Assembly (NCBI GenBank): GCA_947507875.1
Contig: CANNQP010000038.1
Span: forward strand, 1 to 35,651
DNA length: 35,651 bases
Source: Verrucomicrobiaceae bacterium
GTDB lineage: Bacteria > Verrucomicrobiota > Verrucomicrobiia > Verrucomicrobiales > Verrucomicrobiaceae
Direction of reading: 5' to 3'
Of the stretch, positions 17,770 to 26,770 are shown one piece after another; position 1 is the first letter of the stretch, and the number at the start of each line of letters is the position of its first letter. The notes beneath the pieces are model-generated. The model made no database searches and was not told the origin of the DNA. It was given only the letters and a program-made list of their open reading frames with translations. The translations under genes and the position numbers were made by a program.

Positions 17770-17837
17770 CGAGATCACAATAGGATCGTCCGTGTGTTTT
17801 CGGGATATCGACCCTGTATTAACGGAGTAAATACGTT

Positions 17838-17853
17838 GCAATGACTTCATTGC
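17838..17853. promoter_or_regulatory. Perfect dyad upstream of cassette A
   Basis: GCAATG-ACTT-CATTGC is a perfect 6-bp inverted repeat with a 4-base spacer, lying 68 bp before the cassette A start. It has no T-run after it, so it looks more like a protein-binding dyad than a terminator. A TTGAAA hexamer follows at 17854, a possible -35 with a poor -10 (TTGAAT at 17877). The regulatory role is inference. Confidence 0.3.
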
Positions 17854-17869
17854 TTGAAATCCAGCCGAA

Positions 17870-17888
17870 AATCCGATTGAATCCGATT
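17870..17888. repeat. AATCCGATT direct repeat with a 10-bp period
   Basis: AATCCGATT occurs at 17870-17878 and again at 17880-17888, one helical turn apart, in the leader of cassette A. Two same-face sites of this kind suit tandem binding by a regulator, but the repeat is short and could be chance. Confidence 0.3.
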
Positions 17889-17920
17889 AAATTCTGAAAA
17901 TCCCTCCCCAACCGAATGCT

Positions 17921-20900
17921 ATGAAATCGCTACGTACCCTCTACGTACAAGCTCGCAGGAGCAAAGGGCTAGCCCTCATCATTGTGCTGTCCATGCTTTC
18001 GCTTGCCACCATTGTCATGCTGGCATTTTTGAGTGTTGCTGACACGGAGCACAAGGGAACCATGACGTATTCGTCTTCCCAGACAGCACGTCGGCTGGCA
18101 GACACGGCGGTGAATTTGGTGGTATCGCAGATTCGCGCGGGCTCCGACCAAGACGTCAATACTCCCGGTCGTGAATTTCATGCAACACAGCCTGGAGCCG
18201 TCCGCAAATACACGGCTAGTGGCGCTTTCCTTGCGGGTTACAAGCTTTTCTCGGATGCAGAAATGATCTTCAATGGATCTGGGGCTGACACAGGCAATTC
18301 AGCGGTCACCGACGAGTACAACTTCGTTCTCCGCTCCGAGCCTCCTGCCAGCTGGAATCAGCAGAGAAATGTAGCCCGTTATGTGGACATGAACGAGCCT
18401 GTGGTGAAGGGCGTGGCTTCGGCTGATGGACAGGTCAACGCCGTGCAAACTTACTTCCCGATTATCGATCCTAGAGCCGGATTCACGATGAATCCAACCG
18501 GGAACACACCCCTTCCTGTCGAGGGCTTTCAGTACTCAACCACAACGGCTCTTTCGGGAAGCAACCTTGCGTCGGAGGATCCCGTGACGCGCCGTCCAGC
18601 GATTGTTCAACCTCCAGCCACGGGAGCTGGGATCGATTCGCTAAGGCTCGCCATGCCCGTTCAGTGGATTTACATGCTCAAGGATGGAAGTTTGGGCACA
18701 CTGAACAATGACTTAACCTTCACGGCGCCAGGCCAAGTCAGGGCAACGGTGGCCAATCCGATCGTGGCCCGCCTTGCATTCTGGGCCGATGATGAGACTT
18801 GCAAAATCAACATCAACACAGCGTCCGAACCCACCTTCCAGGGAAGGCCGACTTACTTCCACGAAAGAGATCACCGCTGGGCGGACTATGGCGCGGCCCT
18901 GGGTGAGTATCAAAGGTTTCCGGGGCATCCTGCAACGGTGGCTCTGAGCAGTGTGTTTTATCCGAATAGCCTGCTCGATACCAGCAGAGACCTTGACGTT
19001 TACCCCATAGGAATACCTCCAAGAACTTCAGGTGCCGGCGCTTACAATGCTGCCTTGAGCGTCAAGAGTCGCATTTATCAGTTAGCCCCACGGATTCATA
19101 CAGGAGGCAGCAATGTGGGAACGCGTTTGTTCGCGCCAGATACCTACAATCAAGGTGGCAGTGAGGGGCTTGCAACTCAAATCGATCTTCGGGATGCTTT
19201 GAAGGAAAGACTTTATGCCAGTGTGGATGAACTGCTTTTTGGCGTGGGGAACACAACGTCTCGATTGATCAATGATGCATCGATTCAGGGCAGTGGTAGT
19301 TCGCAGTTGTTCACCAAACAGACCTTGGAGCGTGCCTCTGCCTTTCTCACTGCGCATAGCCGTGCCAGCGAAATCAACATGTTGGGTCTGCCTAGGATCG
19401 CGATGTGGCCCGTGCATACCGACGGCACCAGACGCACCGGTTTCGACAATTTGATTCTCTTCTGTTCGAGGTTGGGCAATTCGAATGGCGGCAATGCTGG
19501 CAATTTTTACCTTTTCCAGCGTCAGAATGCACGCAGTGCGACGACCGATGTCAGTCTTCCTCGCAATGCAGCGCTCCTGAACATGCTGGATCAAATTCTG
19601 GAAAGGGCGGTTTTCCCTTCTAACACATTCACTCCAGGCAGAGGCGGAAACTTTAAAGACAAAATGCTTCAGGCCAGCGGCTTCTGGAATTACAAGCAGC
19701 TGATCGTTTCGATGTTCGACTACATTCGTAGCACCAATCTTCACGACAGCTACCTTGTGGCGGATCGGAACAGCTGGGAATCTGTCCCGATCAATTACAC
19801 AAACAGCGCAAGAAACCTCTATGATGATAGAGATCGGTTGCTCGGCACCTTCAGAACCTTCACCCCAGGCGTCGTCCGAAATTCTGGGGCGCGAGCAGAT
19901 GATGTCTTTCAGGATCGGGCACTTCCTGGCCATGGGCAAGTGACGCCTTCTCGTTGGGTCTCTCAAAACTTAAATTATCGTGGTTATGGAAGGAGTGTAT
20001 CGATCAGTGAAATCGGTCTCCAGTTCATCTGCACCGCCGATGGCCAGCCTGACATGTACAGCTGGAGACACTTCGAATCCACGCCTAGCGGAAATGCTAA
20101 CCAATATCGCGTAACGCCAGTCGCCATGGTAGAAGGAGCGCGTAGCAATTTCCCACAAGCAGACATGAATCAACTCGAGGCCTTGGCTGCATCGGGTGTC
20201 GTTTCAGGCGGTCGTACGGCTCTTCGCATCAATGAAGCCGTCGAAAATGCTTTTGAAGTTCGTCATTTTACACCTCCAGGTTTTAATGGAAACTTTCAAT
20301 TCACCAACACAGAAGCAGGGGACCAATCTTGGAGAGATCAGAATATAGGCGTAGCCAATCAAATTAAAGACAGGTATTACTCAAATTTTCCACCCTTGGA
20401 TGCGAATACGATTAACTCTGGAGGCCTTTACGGTGTAGAGGTAGGCCCCGTCACACGTGAGAATCGAGGCAAGCATCGCGATTTCCATCCAGGTTATAAT
20501 CCCTTGAATTGGAACCACACTCTTGAGGAAAATACAGCCTTGGAGCCCAATCAAAAAAGAGTGCAAGTTCTTTTGCACCTTGAATTTTTCTGCCCTTCGG
20601 TTGGCTACACTCAGCTTGTTCCCGAGTTCACGGTCGTCATTAGTGGGGACGCGCTCAAAAACATTACGGTAGATGACGGCACAAGCATTATTGCTCCATT
20701 TCAGAGATCTGGGGATCTTGTCCTAAAAAGTAGTAATCCGCTTTATGAAATTGACGGGTCTCCTCAAATTGGCGGTTATGCCAGTTTTCGCCGTGTCAGC
20801 AGGGGAATGAGTTTGCCAGCGTTTGGTAAAATGCCAAGCGATCCGGATTACAGTTCAGACGCCACGGGTAGAATTCACGCAGGATTGGTGAATTTGGAGC

Positions 20901-23329
20901 TCGCTTCGAGTTTCTTTACGGTAGTTGACCGTCAACCCAACGGTAATCCGGGCAACCTGAAGTTTTCTCTCCAGAACTCCAGTGGGATTCAAATTCGGCT
21001 CTATGATTCACATGAGGTGCGTGGCGATCCTTCGCAGATCATATCCTTTACGATTCCGAATGGTACGGCACCCACGCCTGACCTTGTGGTGCACCCAAGC
21101 ACCCGCAAGCGCTGGATTAACTCGATTGGCCAGGAGTTTGTTCACCCAGCACTCCAGGCACCACATTGGTGGGCTTTTCATCGGGGAGGAGCTTTAGCAC
21201 GTTCACTTGGACTTCCTGTGACGGCGATGATCCCTGGCCGATTCAACGAACCTCGTGTCAATGTTCAAGATTCAAACCTTCAAACGTTCTATAGTAATTC
21301 CACGGTGCGTCAGGGATTGGATGGTGATACTGCGAGAAACGGAGAAAACGGCCAGGATAGCGTGCCTGGCAGCACGGCCCTGATCTATGGTTACGAAAAT
21401 ACGACCAATTACCGGGATACCAAGAGGCATGACAACCGCGGAAATCAAGACGACATCCGTAGGTCTCGTGCCAGTTACGATGCTTCAGTGGGCTACAATC
21501 GCTTGGAAAATCATTATGGTTCGGATGTCGTTCGGTCCCTGCAGCCGGGGCACGGTGACCCTCGCATCATCTACGCGAAATATGATGTGAAGCCCAATGA
21601 ATGGTCGCCACACCCTTTATGGGACGATGATGCGGTCTTCCTTGCGCATAATTTCTCATCTTACAATGCAGGTTCTGAACCCGGTTTTGACCGCAGTGGA
21701 GATAAGGTTCGAAATATCCAAGGCCAGGAAGATCCACTGAAGAGAATTTTGCCTGTGACAGTGAATGTGAGTTCTGGACTCATACCAGATGCCCCCTATT
21801 CGGGGATTAATAATAACATTCCTAATGCGATCACCAACTCGCTTTCCCCCGCCTTTTTGTTGCAGCGCTATTATGACTTTGATGATGGAGATCCAGGGGG
21901 GCGCATTGGGGCATACATCAATAAACCTGATGAAGGCAATTATGCCGTGGGTGAATTTAGGGCTACCAATTGGCCTCGCGCTGTCATGTGGCGCGCGAGT
22001 TACTTCCGATCCGATAGCTTTGGTGCGAGGTTCGGAGCTCCTGGGCGTTCATTCTTTACGCCCAACCGTATGGTGAGCTCACCGGTCATGATGGGCTCCT
22101 TGCCTAGCCGAGTTTATTCCAATAATCCAACGGCACCCGATCCAGCTACGGGGGGCAATGGCGCTTGGACGAATCTACTGTTCCGTCCTCACATTCAAAT
22201 GAATGGTGGATTCGCGAGGCATCCTGGCCAGGGCAATAACAATCAGCCGCCGGATCATTACCTTTTGGATTTGTTTTGGATGCCTGTGGTGGAGCCCTAT
22301 GCGATTAGTGAGCCGCTTTCGAGCGCTGGTAAGGTGAACATGAATTATCAAATGCTGCCCTTCACGCACATTCGACGTGCCACCGCATTGCACGCGGTGA
22401 TGAAGGGTGAGGTCTTTGCTGCTCTGCCCAACGTTGAGTTTACCGCTGCTCGCGGTGTAAGAAGAGGCTTTGGTCCTGGGGGGAGTCAGGCTCCTGCATT
22501 CAGAGACGAAGCTCAGATGTTTGGTGATCCTGCTGCAAAATGGCACCGGGGAATTGCGGTCGATCGTTTAAACAATGCCAATGGCACGGCGGATTCGCCT
22601 TGGTGGATCTACAAAGCGGCTAACCAAAGAGTGGTGGGTACATTGCGTCAGTTTGAGGAGCGTTTCAATTTTGGGGCGACGGAGTCCGGCAAAGGTCCTT
22701 CAGGCATTGGCGCAGGGGGCTCGGGTGTCAATTCGGATATGCCAAACGGCATGCGTACGGGCTTGTTTAGATCAGCTTCGCAGATCTGTGAGACGCACCT
22801 CATCCCCACAAGGGTGTCGGTAGCTAACAACCGCCCAGCGACACAATTGAATGCAGGGGGCACCAACTTTACGATTCCAGGGGCCAACCTAGACAGTTTT
22901 GAAAACATCAATCCAACGGGGTTAGATAGCTATCGGAATCGTGAAACCTCCATGCAGACCTTCTGGAATGCCCACGCTGCAACGGGTGATAATACCCGTG
23001 AATCACCCTACGCGAACTTGTATGCGAAGCTGACGACTCGCTCAAATACCTTCCGTGTTCATGTTCGGGCCCAGACGCTGAAGAAGGCTCTGCGGGGAGA
23101 TGCGGACGCAGGATGGGCTGTCGATAAGTTCATTCCTGGTATTGATGAGGTGACGGGAGAGTATCGTGGGTCATTCCTGCTTGAGCGTTATGTCGACATG
23201 ACAGATCTCGCGAATGCAGGCGCAGCGGCTGATTTCACAACCGGTAATCCGCTGGATGAACAGTCACACCCCCCTCTGGATAGCTATTACCGCTTCCGAG
23301 TCATCGAATCTAAGAGGTTTGCCCCCTGA
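17921..23329 (+). CDS. Verru_Chthon cassette protein A (GspK/PilX-like giant minor pseudopilin)
   Basis: 1802 residues, starting at the only sensible ATG; no clear Shine-Dalgarno is seen. The N-terminus has a basic leader, a Gly16-Leu17 junction and a long hydrophobic helix (residues 17-38), the PilX/GspK-type arrangement without the usual Glu at +5. At residues 288-301 it carries a W-x-DDE-x-C-K-ININ-TA motif, which I recall as characteristic of cassette A and which resembles the NINTA region of GspK. The rest is polar, probably extracellular and unassigned. Ordinary GspK proteins are about 300 residues, so this one is vastly expanded. It lies 157 bp after the giant repeat gene and 15 bp before cassette C, so A, C and D probably form one transcription unit. 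Membership is fairly sure; the type II-like tip role is inference. Confidence 0.8.
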   Translation: MKSLRTLYVQARRSKGLALIIVLSMLSLATIVMLAFLSVADTEHKGTMTYSSSQTARRLADTAVNLVVSQIRAGSDQDVNTPGREFHATQPGAVRKYTASGAFLAGYKLFSDAEMIFNGSGADTGNSAVTDEYNFVLRSEPPASWNQQRNVARYVDMNEPVVKGVASADGQVNAVQTYFPIIDPRAGFTMNPTGNTPLPVEGFQYSTTTALSGSNLASEDPVTRRPAIVQPPATGAGIDSLRLAMPVQWIYMLKDGSLGTLNNDLTFTAPGQVRATVANPIVARLAFWADDETCKININTASEPTFQGRPTYFHERDHRWADYGAALGEYQRFPGHPATVALSSVFYPNSLLDTSRDLDVYPIGIPPRTSGAGAYNAALSVKSRIYQLAPRIHTGGSNVGTRLFAPDTYNQGGSEGLATQIDLRDALKERLYASVDELLFGVGNTTSRLINDASIQGSGSSQLFTKQTLERASAFLTAHSRASEINMLGLPRIAMWPVHTDGTRRTGFDNLILFCSRLGNSNGGNAGNFYLFQRQNARSATTDVSLPRNAALLNMLDQILERAVFPSNTFTPGRGGNFKDKMLQASGFWNYKQLIVSMFDYIRSTNLHDSYLVADRNSWESVPINYTNSARNLYDDRDRLLGTFRTFTPGVVRNSGARADDVFQDRALPGHGQVTPSRWVSQNLNYRGYGRSVSISEIGLQFICTADGQPDMYSWRHFESTPSGNANQYRVTPVAMVEGARSNFPQADMNQLEALAASGVVSGGRTALRINEAVENAFEVRHFTPPGFNGNFQFTNTEAGDQSWRDQNIGVANQIKDRYYSNFPPLDANTINSGGLYGVEVGPVTRENRGKHRDFHPGYNPLNWNHTLEENTALEPNQKRVQVLLHLEFFCPSVGYTQLVPEFTVVISGDALKNITVDDGTSIIAPFQRSGDLVLKSSNPLYEIDGSPQIGGYASFRRVSRGMSLPAFGKMPSDPDYSSDATGRIHAGLVNLELASSFFTVVDRQPNGNPGNLKFSLQNSSGIQIRLYDSHEVRGDPSQIISFTIPNGTAPTPDLVVHPSTRKRWINSIGQEFVHPALQAPHWWAFHRGGALARSLGLPVTAMIPGRFNEPRVNVQDSNLQTFYSNSTVRQGLDGDTARNGENGQDSVPGSTALIYGYENTTNYRDTKRHDNRGNQDDIRRSRASYDASVGYNRLENHYGSDVVRSLQPGHGDPRIIYAKYDVKPNEWSPHPLWDDDAVFLAHNFSSYNAGSEPGFDRSGDKVRNIQGQEDPLKRILPVTVNVSSGLIPDAPYSGINNNIPNAITNSLSPAFLLQRYYDFDDGDPGGRIGAYINKPDEGNYAVGEFRATNWPRAVMWRASYFRSDSFGARFGAPGRSFFTPNRMVSSPVMMGSLPSRVYSNNPTAPDPATGGNGAWTNLLFRPHIQMNGGFARHPGQGNNNQPPDHYLLDLFWMPVVEPYAISEPLSSAGKVNMNYQMLPFTHIRRATALHAVMKGEVFAALPNVEFTAARGVRRGFGPGGSQAPAFRDEAQMFGDPAAKWHRGIAVDRLNNANGTADSPWWIYKAANQRVVGTLRQFEERFNFGATESGKGPSGIGAGGSGVNSDMPNGMRTGLFRSASQICETHLIPTRVSVANNRPATQLNAGGTNFTIPGANLDSFENINPTGLDSYRNRETSMQTFWNAHAATGDNTRESPYANLYAKLTTRSNTFRVHVRAQTLKKALRGDADAGWAVDKFIPGIDEVTGEYRGSFLLERYVDMTDLANAGAAADFTTGNPLDEQSHPPLDSYYRFRVIESKRFAP

Positions 23330-23344
23330 TTTTTTCCATTCGAT

Positions 23345-24484
23345 ATGAAATTTCTGACCCCAAAGCAGTCCAGCGCGCATCAAGCGCATGTCCGTGGTTT
23401 CACGCTAGTGGAGATCATGGTTTCGTTGGCGGTATTGACCATTCTTTTGCTGATTAGTGCGCAGGTCATCGGTCAGGTGCAGTCCACTTGGTCCGCATCG
23501 AATGCGCGTGTGAGTCAGTTTCGTGAGGCGCGGGTCGCCTTCGACATCCTGAGCAGGAACATCAGTCAGGCGACGCTCAACACTTACATTGATTACGACA
23601 ACAATTATCTGGCGACTGCGGCCACGGCGGGAGGATCAGCATCACCTAGCAATTATGTTCGTCGATCTGAGCTTCAATTCATCTGCGGTCCCGCCTCAAC
23701 GTTAGTCACTTCAGGAGGAGGCCCTAACTTTCTTCCTGGTCATGCTGTTTTTTTCCAAGCGCCACTTGGGGTGACCAGCACCCCTGCATTCTCGGGGCTC
23801 GATCGTCTTCTGTGCGCACGAGGTTATTTTGTGCAGTTCTCGTCTGACCGATTTTGGCGTCCTAACTTTCTGCCGCCTGGCAATGAACGTTTTCGTTATC
23901 GTTTGATGGAATACAGTCCACCGACAGAGCAGAACACGGTGTATGCCTATGCCGCGCAAAACGCGGGGAATTTGTCTGCTCCCTTATCAAGGAACTGGTT
24001 TGCTCAGCGAGCAGGGGTGGTGACCAATGCTTCACAAAGTGCTGCAGGGGCCGTCATGTTAACGCGTCCGGTGGCGGATAACATCGTTGCTTTGATCATC
24101 TCACCTCGTCGTGAACTTAAAAACCCTCAAGAGGTCGAGGCAGCTTCGGGGCCGACGCAAATCGCGCCTGATTATACTTACGATTCTAGTGAAAGGGATA
24201 ACATCGGTTATGCTCCTGGGCCGCAAGGAACCCAGCATCTGCTGCCACCTCTGGTGCGCATCGTTCTGATCGCCATTGATGAAAAATCCGCGGATATGCT
24301 AAGCATGGGAGCCGGGGGAGGCGCGACCCCTCCTTTGGGCACCGCCGTCAGCAGCAATCTAACGCAAGCGCATAACTTGGAATCGGAAGTGCAAGAGATT
24401 GTCAAACAGCTGAATCAAAAACGCTTAAATTACCGCGTCTTCTCGTCAACGATCCAGCTTCGTGGATCCAAGTGGAGCATCTGA
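23345..24484 (+). CDS. Verru_Chthon cassette protein C (GspJ-like prepilin)
   Basis: 379 residues. A class III (prepilin) signal is clear: an 18-residue leader ends at Gly18, followed by FTLVE with the conserved Glu at +5 (residue 23) and a hydrophobic helix to about residue 43. The next segment (about residues 44-80, with ARVAFDILSRNISQATL) matches the GspJ pattern of a helix followed by an xLxRxIxxA stretch. GspJ is a minor pseudopilin of the type II secretion tip and would be processed by a prepilin peptidase not encoded here. The gene starts 15 bp after cassette A without an evident Shine-Dalgarno and ends 30 bp before cassette D, which supports co-transcription. The C-terminal half is unassigned. 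Confidence 0.8.
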   Translation: MKFLTPKQSSAHQAHVRGFTLVEIMVSLAVLTILLLISAQVIGQVQSTWSASNARVSQFREARVAFDILSRNISQATLNTYIDYDNNYLATAATAGGSASPSNYVRRSELQFICGPASTLVTSGGGPNFLPGHAVFFQAPLGVTSTPAFSGLDRLLCARGYFVQFSSDRFWRPNFLPPGNERFRYRLMEYSPPTEQNTVYAYAAQNAGNLSAPLSRNWFAQRAGVVTNASQSAAGAVMLTRPVADNIVALIISPRRELKNPQEVEAASGPTQIAPDYTYDSSERDNIGYAPGPQGTQHLLPPLVRIVLIAIDEKSADMLSMGAGGGATPPLGTAVSSNLTQAHNLESEVQEIVKQLNQKRLNYRVFSSTIQLRGSKWSI

Positions 24485-24514
24485 TAGTTAGATCATGATC
24501 AACCCCAGAAAGTT

Positions 24515-25243
24515 ATGATTCATCGGAATCACTCACGTTTAGGTTTTGGCAAGAAATACAACCAAGGTTTTACGTTGGTTGAAATGCTCACGGTGGTGGG
24601 CATCGTGGCGCTTTTGATTGCCTTAGCGACACCGGCTCTGGTGGACGTCATTCGCTCGACCAGGTTGAGTTCAGCGGGGGACAGCCTTTTGAATCGCATG
24701 ACTTTGGCACAGCAGGAGGCGATCGCGCGAAGCCGTGAAGTGGAAATGCGTTTCTACAAGTATCCCAATGCGGACACTGACAGGCCCACGCAGCCCTTTT
24801 TTTATGCCTATCAGGTGGTAGAGACTCCCAGTGGGGCGGATGCCAGAGCCATTTCCGAACCCTATTACATCGAGTCTGGGATTGTGTTGGCTGATAAAAG
24901 AGAGGTATCCCCCCTGCTTCTGACCACCCTGGCTCAACAAAAGCAGCCAAGGTCTGACAATTACATCTTTAACCCTGGGAATGGCGTTAGCCCAGACTCG
25001 GTGCAGTACGCCGCCATGCGCTTCTACCCAGATGGAAGTTGCCGCATGCTGAATCAACAGGATGCTGACTCGTTGACCACCGAATCCGGTGCGGCCATGG
25101 CCTACATCACGCCGACGTTGGACAAGAGTTTTTTCACGTTGGTGGAATGGCAGGATGTGACGTTGCCCACGATTCCGCCCAAGAATTTTTATTGCATTCA
25201 GATCGATGCATACACAGGCAAGGCCCGTGTCTATCGTCCGTGA
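24515..25243 (+). CDS. Verru_Chthon cassette protein D (GspH-like prepilin)
   Basis: 242 residues. The leader is again exactly 18 residues, ending at Gly18 before FTLVE (Glu23), followed by a hydrophobic segment to about residue 42. Residues 47-76 (STRLSSAGDSLLNRMTLAQQ then EAIARSREVEM) follow the GspH/FimT pattern of a helix rich in Ala, Arg and Gln and an EAIxRxxxV strand. GspH sits near the pseudopilus tip. The start is fixed because the ATG just upstream (24495) runs into a stop. A weak AGAAAG lies just before the ATG. No terminator is visible after the stop, and guaB begins 33 bp later. Confidence 0.8.
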   Translation: MIHRNHSRLGFGKKYNQGFTLVEMLTVVGIVALLIALATPALVDVIRSTRLSSAGDSLLNRMTLAQQEAIARSREVEMRFYKYPNADTDRPTQPFFYAYQVVETPSGADARAISEPYYIESGIVLADKREVSPLLLTTLAQQKQPRSDNYIFNPGNGVSPDSVQYAAMRFYPDGSCRMLNQQDADSLTTESGAAMAYITPTLDKSFFTLVEWQDVTLPTIPPKNFYCIQIDAYTGKARVYRP

Positions 25244-25276
25244 TCGAGAGAGAATTTCTGCGTGACAGAGGCGTAG

Positions 25277-26755
25277 GTGCTGATTAGATGGCCTATGGGC
25301 GAACTACCTCCTCTTGCACTCAGTTTTGACGATGTGTTGCTCCTGCCCGGTTTGAGCGAAGTGCTCCCCGGTGATGTGGACATCAGCACTCTTTTTGGCG
25401 GCTCCATACGGCTCAATGTGCCTGTTTTGTCATCCGCGATGGATACGGTGACCGAATCAGAGCTGGCGATTGCTTTGGCGCGAGAGGGGGGCATGGGGGT
25501 CATTCATCGAAATTGCCCCATTGATTATCAGGCGGAGCAGGTGGCGCGAGTGAAGCGATCTGAAAACACGGTGATCCAGCATCCTCATGCCGTGCGTCCT
25601 GAGACAACACTAGGTGAGCTGCAATGGCTCATGCAAACGAAGGGGGTGAGTGGATTCCCTGTGGTTGATCCTGACAACAAGCTAGTCGGCATGGTCACGA
25701 GCAGGGACATGTGGTACATGGAGGATGAAAAAACGCCCGTTTCGGCCATCATGACCCCGCGGGAGCGTTTGGCGACGGGCACGGCTAGCACTTCCTTTGA
25801 AGAAGCACTCAAGATCCTGTACACGCATCGCATTGAAAAATTACCGCTGGTGGATGCAGATGGGCGCTTGGCGGGATTGATCACCAAGCAGGATGTGACG
25901 AAACGGAACACATTCACTCATGCGGCCAAAGATAGCAATGGACAGCTTCGGGTCGGTGCGGCGGTAGGCGTTGGCGACGATTGTGCGGATCGTGGGCTCG
26001 CCCTAGTTGCGGCTGGTGCGGATGCTCTGTTCATTGATGCAGCCACGGGGCACACGTCTCGTGTGGCTTCGGTGATTGAAAAGCTTCGTGCTAAAGTCGG
26101 AGCGGACATTCCCGTGGTCGCTGGAAATGTGGTCACGGCTGATGGTGCCTTGCACCTGATCAAGGCTGGAGCTTCTGCGATCAAGGTGGGGGTTGGCCCA
26201 GGTTCCATTTGTACGACTCGGATCATCTCTGGTGTAGGCATGGCCCAATTCACCGCGGTGCAAGAGGTCGCCTCGGTCTGCCGCGAACGGGGTGTCACCG
26301 TCATCGCCGACGGTGGTATCCGTTACTCAGGCGACATCGTTAAAGCTCTGGCGGGTGGAGCAGACTGCGTGATGCTGGGTTCGTTGCTTGCAGGCACGGC
26401 AGAAAGTCCAGGCAACATGGTGAAGTGGCAAGGCCGGACCTTTAAGGAATATCGTGGCATGGGCAGTCTAAAGGCCATGCGCAAAGGAGCAGGTGATCGC
26501 TACGGTCAGAATAGTTCTGGCAAACTGGTGCCTGAGGGAGTCGAGGCTCGGGTGCCTTTCAAAGGGGCTCTCGCCGATGTGGTCTTTCAGCTGATGGGTG
26601 GCTTGCGCAGTGGCATGGGCTACGTGGGGGCTGAAAATCTCGATGAGCTCCGTGCGAAGGCTCGTTTTGTCCGTATCACGTCGGGTGGGTTGAAGGAAAG
26701 CCATCCGCACGATGTGGTCATCACCGAAGAACCGGTGAACTATGAGCCACACTGA
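25277..26755 (+). CDS. guaB: Inosine-5'-monophosphate dehydrogenase
   Basis: 492 residues from GTG, near the usual IMPDH length of about 490. The enzyme oxidises IMP to XMP with NAD in guanine nucleotide synthesis. Seen: the N-terminal LSFDDVLLLPG motif, a two-CBS Bateman region (about residues 100-220), the VGVGPGSICTTR loop with catalytic Cys312, the IADGGI phosphate-binding motif, and the YRGMGS flap start. Two starts are possible. The GTG at 25277 has AGAGG at 25267-25271 with 5-bp spacing. The ATG at 25295 gives a protein that begins closer to the family but lacks a Shine-Dalgarno, so I keep the GTG. The gene follows cassette D by 33 bp with no terminator between, yet its function is unrelated to the cassette. 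A strong hairpin closes it downstream. Confidence 0.95.
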   Translation: MLIRWPMGELPPLALSFDDVLLLPGLSEVLPGDVDISTLFGGSIRLNVPVLSSAMDTVTESELAIALAREGGMGVIHRNCPIDYQAEQVARVKRSENTVIQHPHAVRPETTLGELQWLMQTKGVSGFPVVDPDNKLVGMVTSRDMWYMEDEKTPVSAIMTPRERLATGTASTSFEEALKILYTHRIEKLPLVDADGRLAGLITKQDVTKRNTFTHAAKDSNGQLRVGAAVGVGDDCADRGLALVAAGADALFIDAATGHTSRVASVIEKLRAKVGADIPVVAGNVVTADGALHLIKAGASAIKVGVGPGSICTTRIISGVGMAQFTAVQEVASVCRERGVTVIADGGIRYSGDIVKALAGGADCVMLGSLLAGTAESPGNMVKWQGRTFKEYRGMGSLKAMRKGAGDRYGQNSSGKLVPEGVEARVPFKGALADVVFQLMGGLRSGMGYVGAENLDELRAKARFVRITSGGLKESHPHDVVITEEPVNYEPH

Positions 26756-26770
26756 GTTGACGCGTCGGCT

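Noticed and set aside
19082..19966. Open frame of 294 codons on the minus strand within cassette A
   Set aside because: It is antisense to a well-supported gene, has no recognisable motif, and its composition looks like a reverse-frame shadow.
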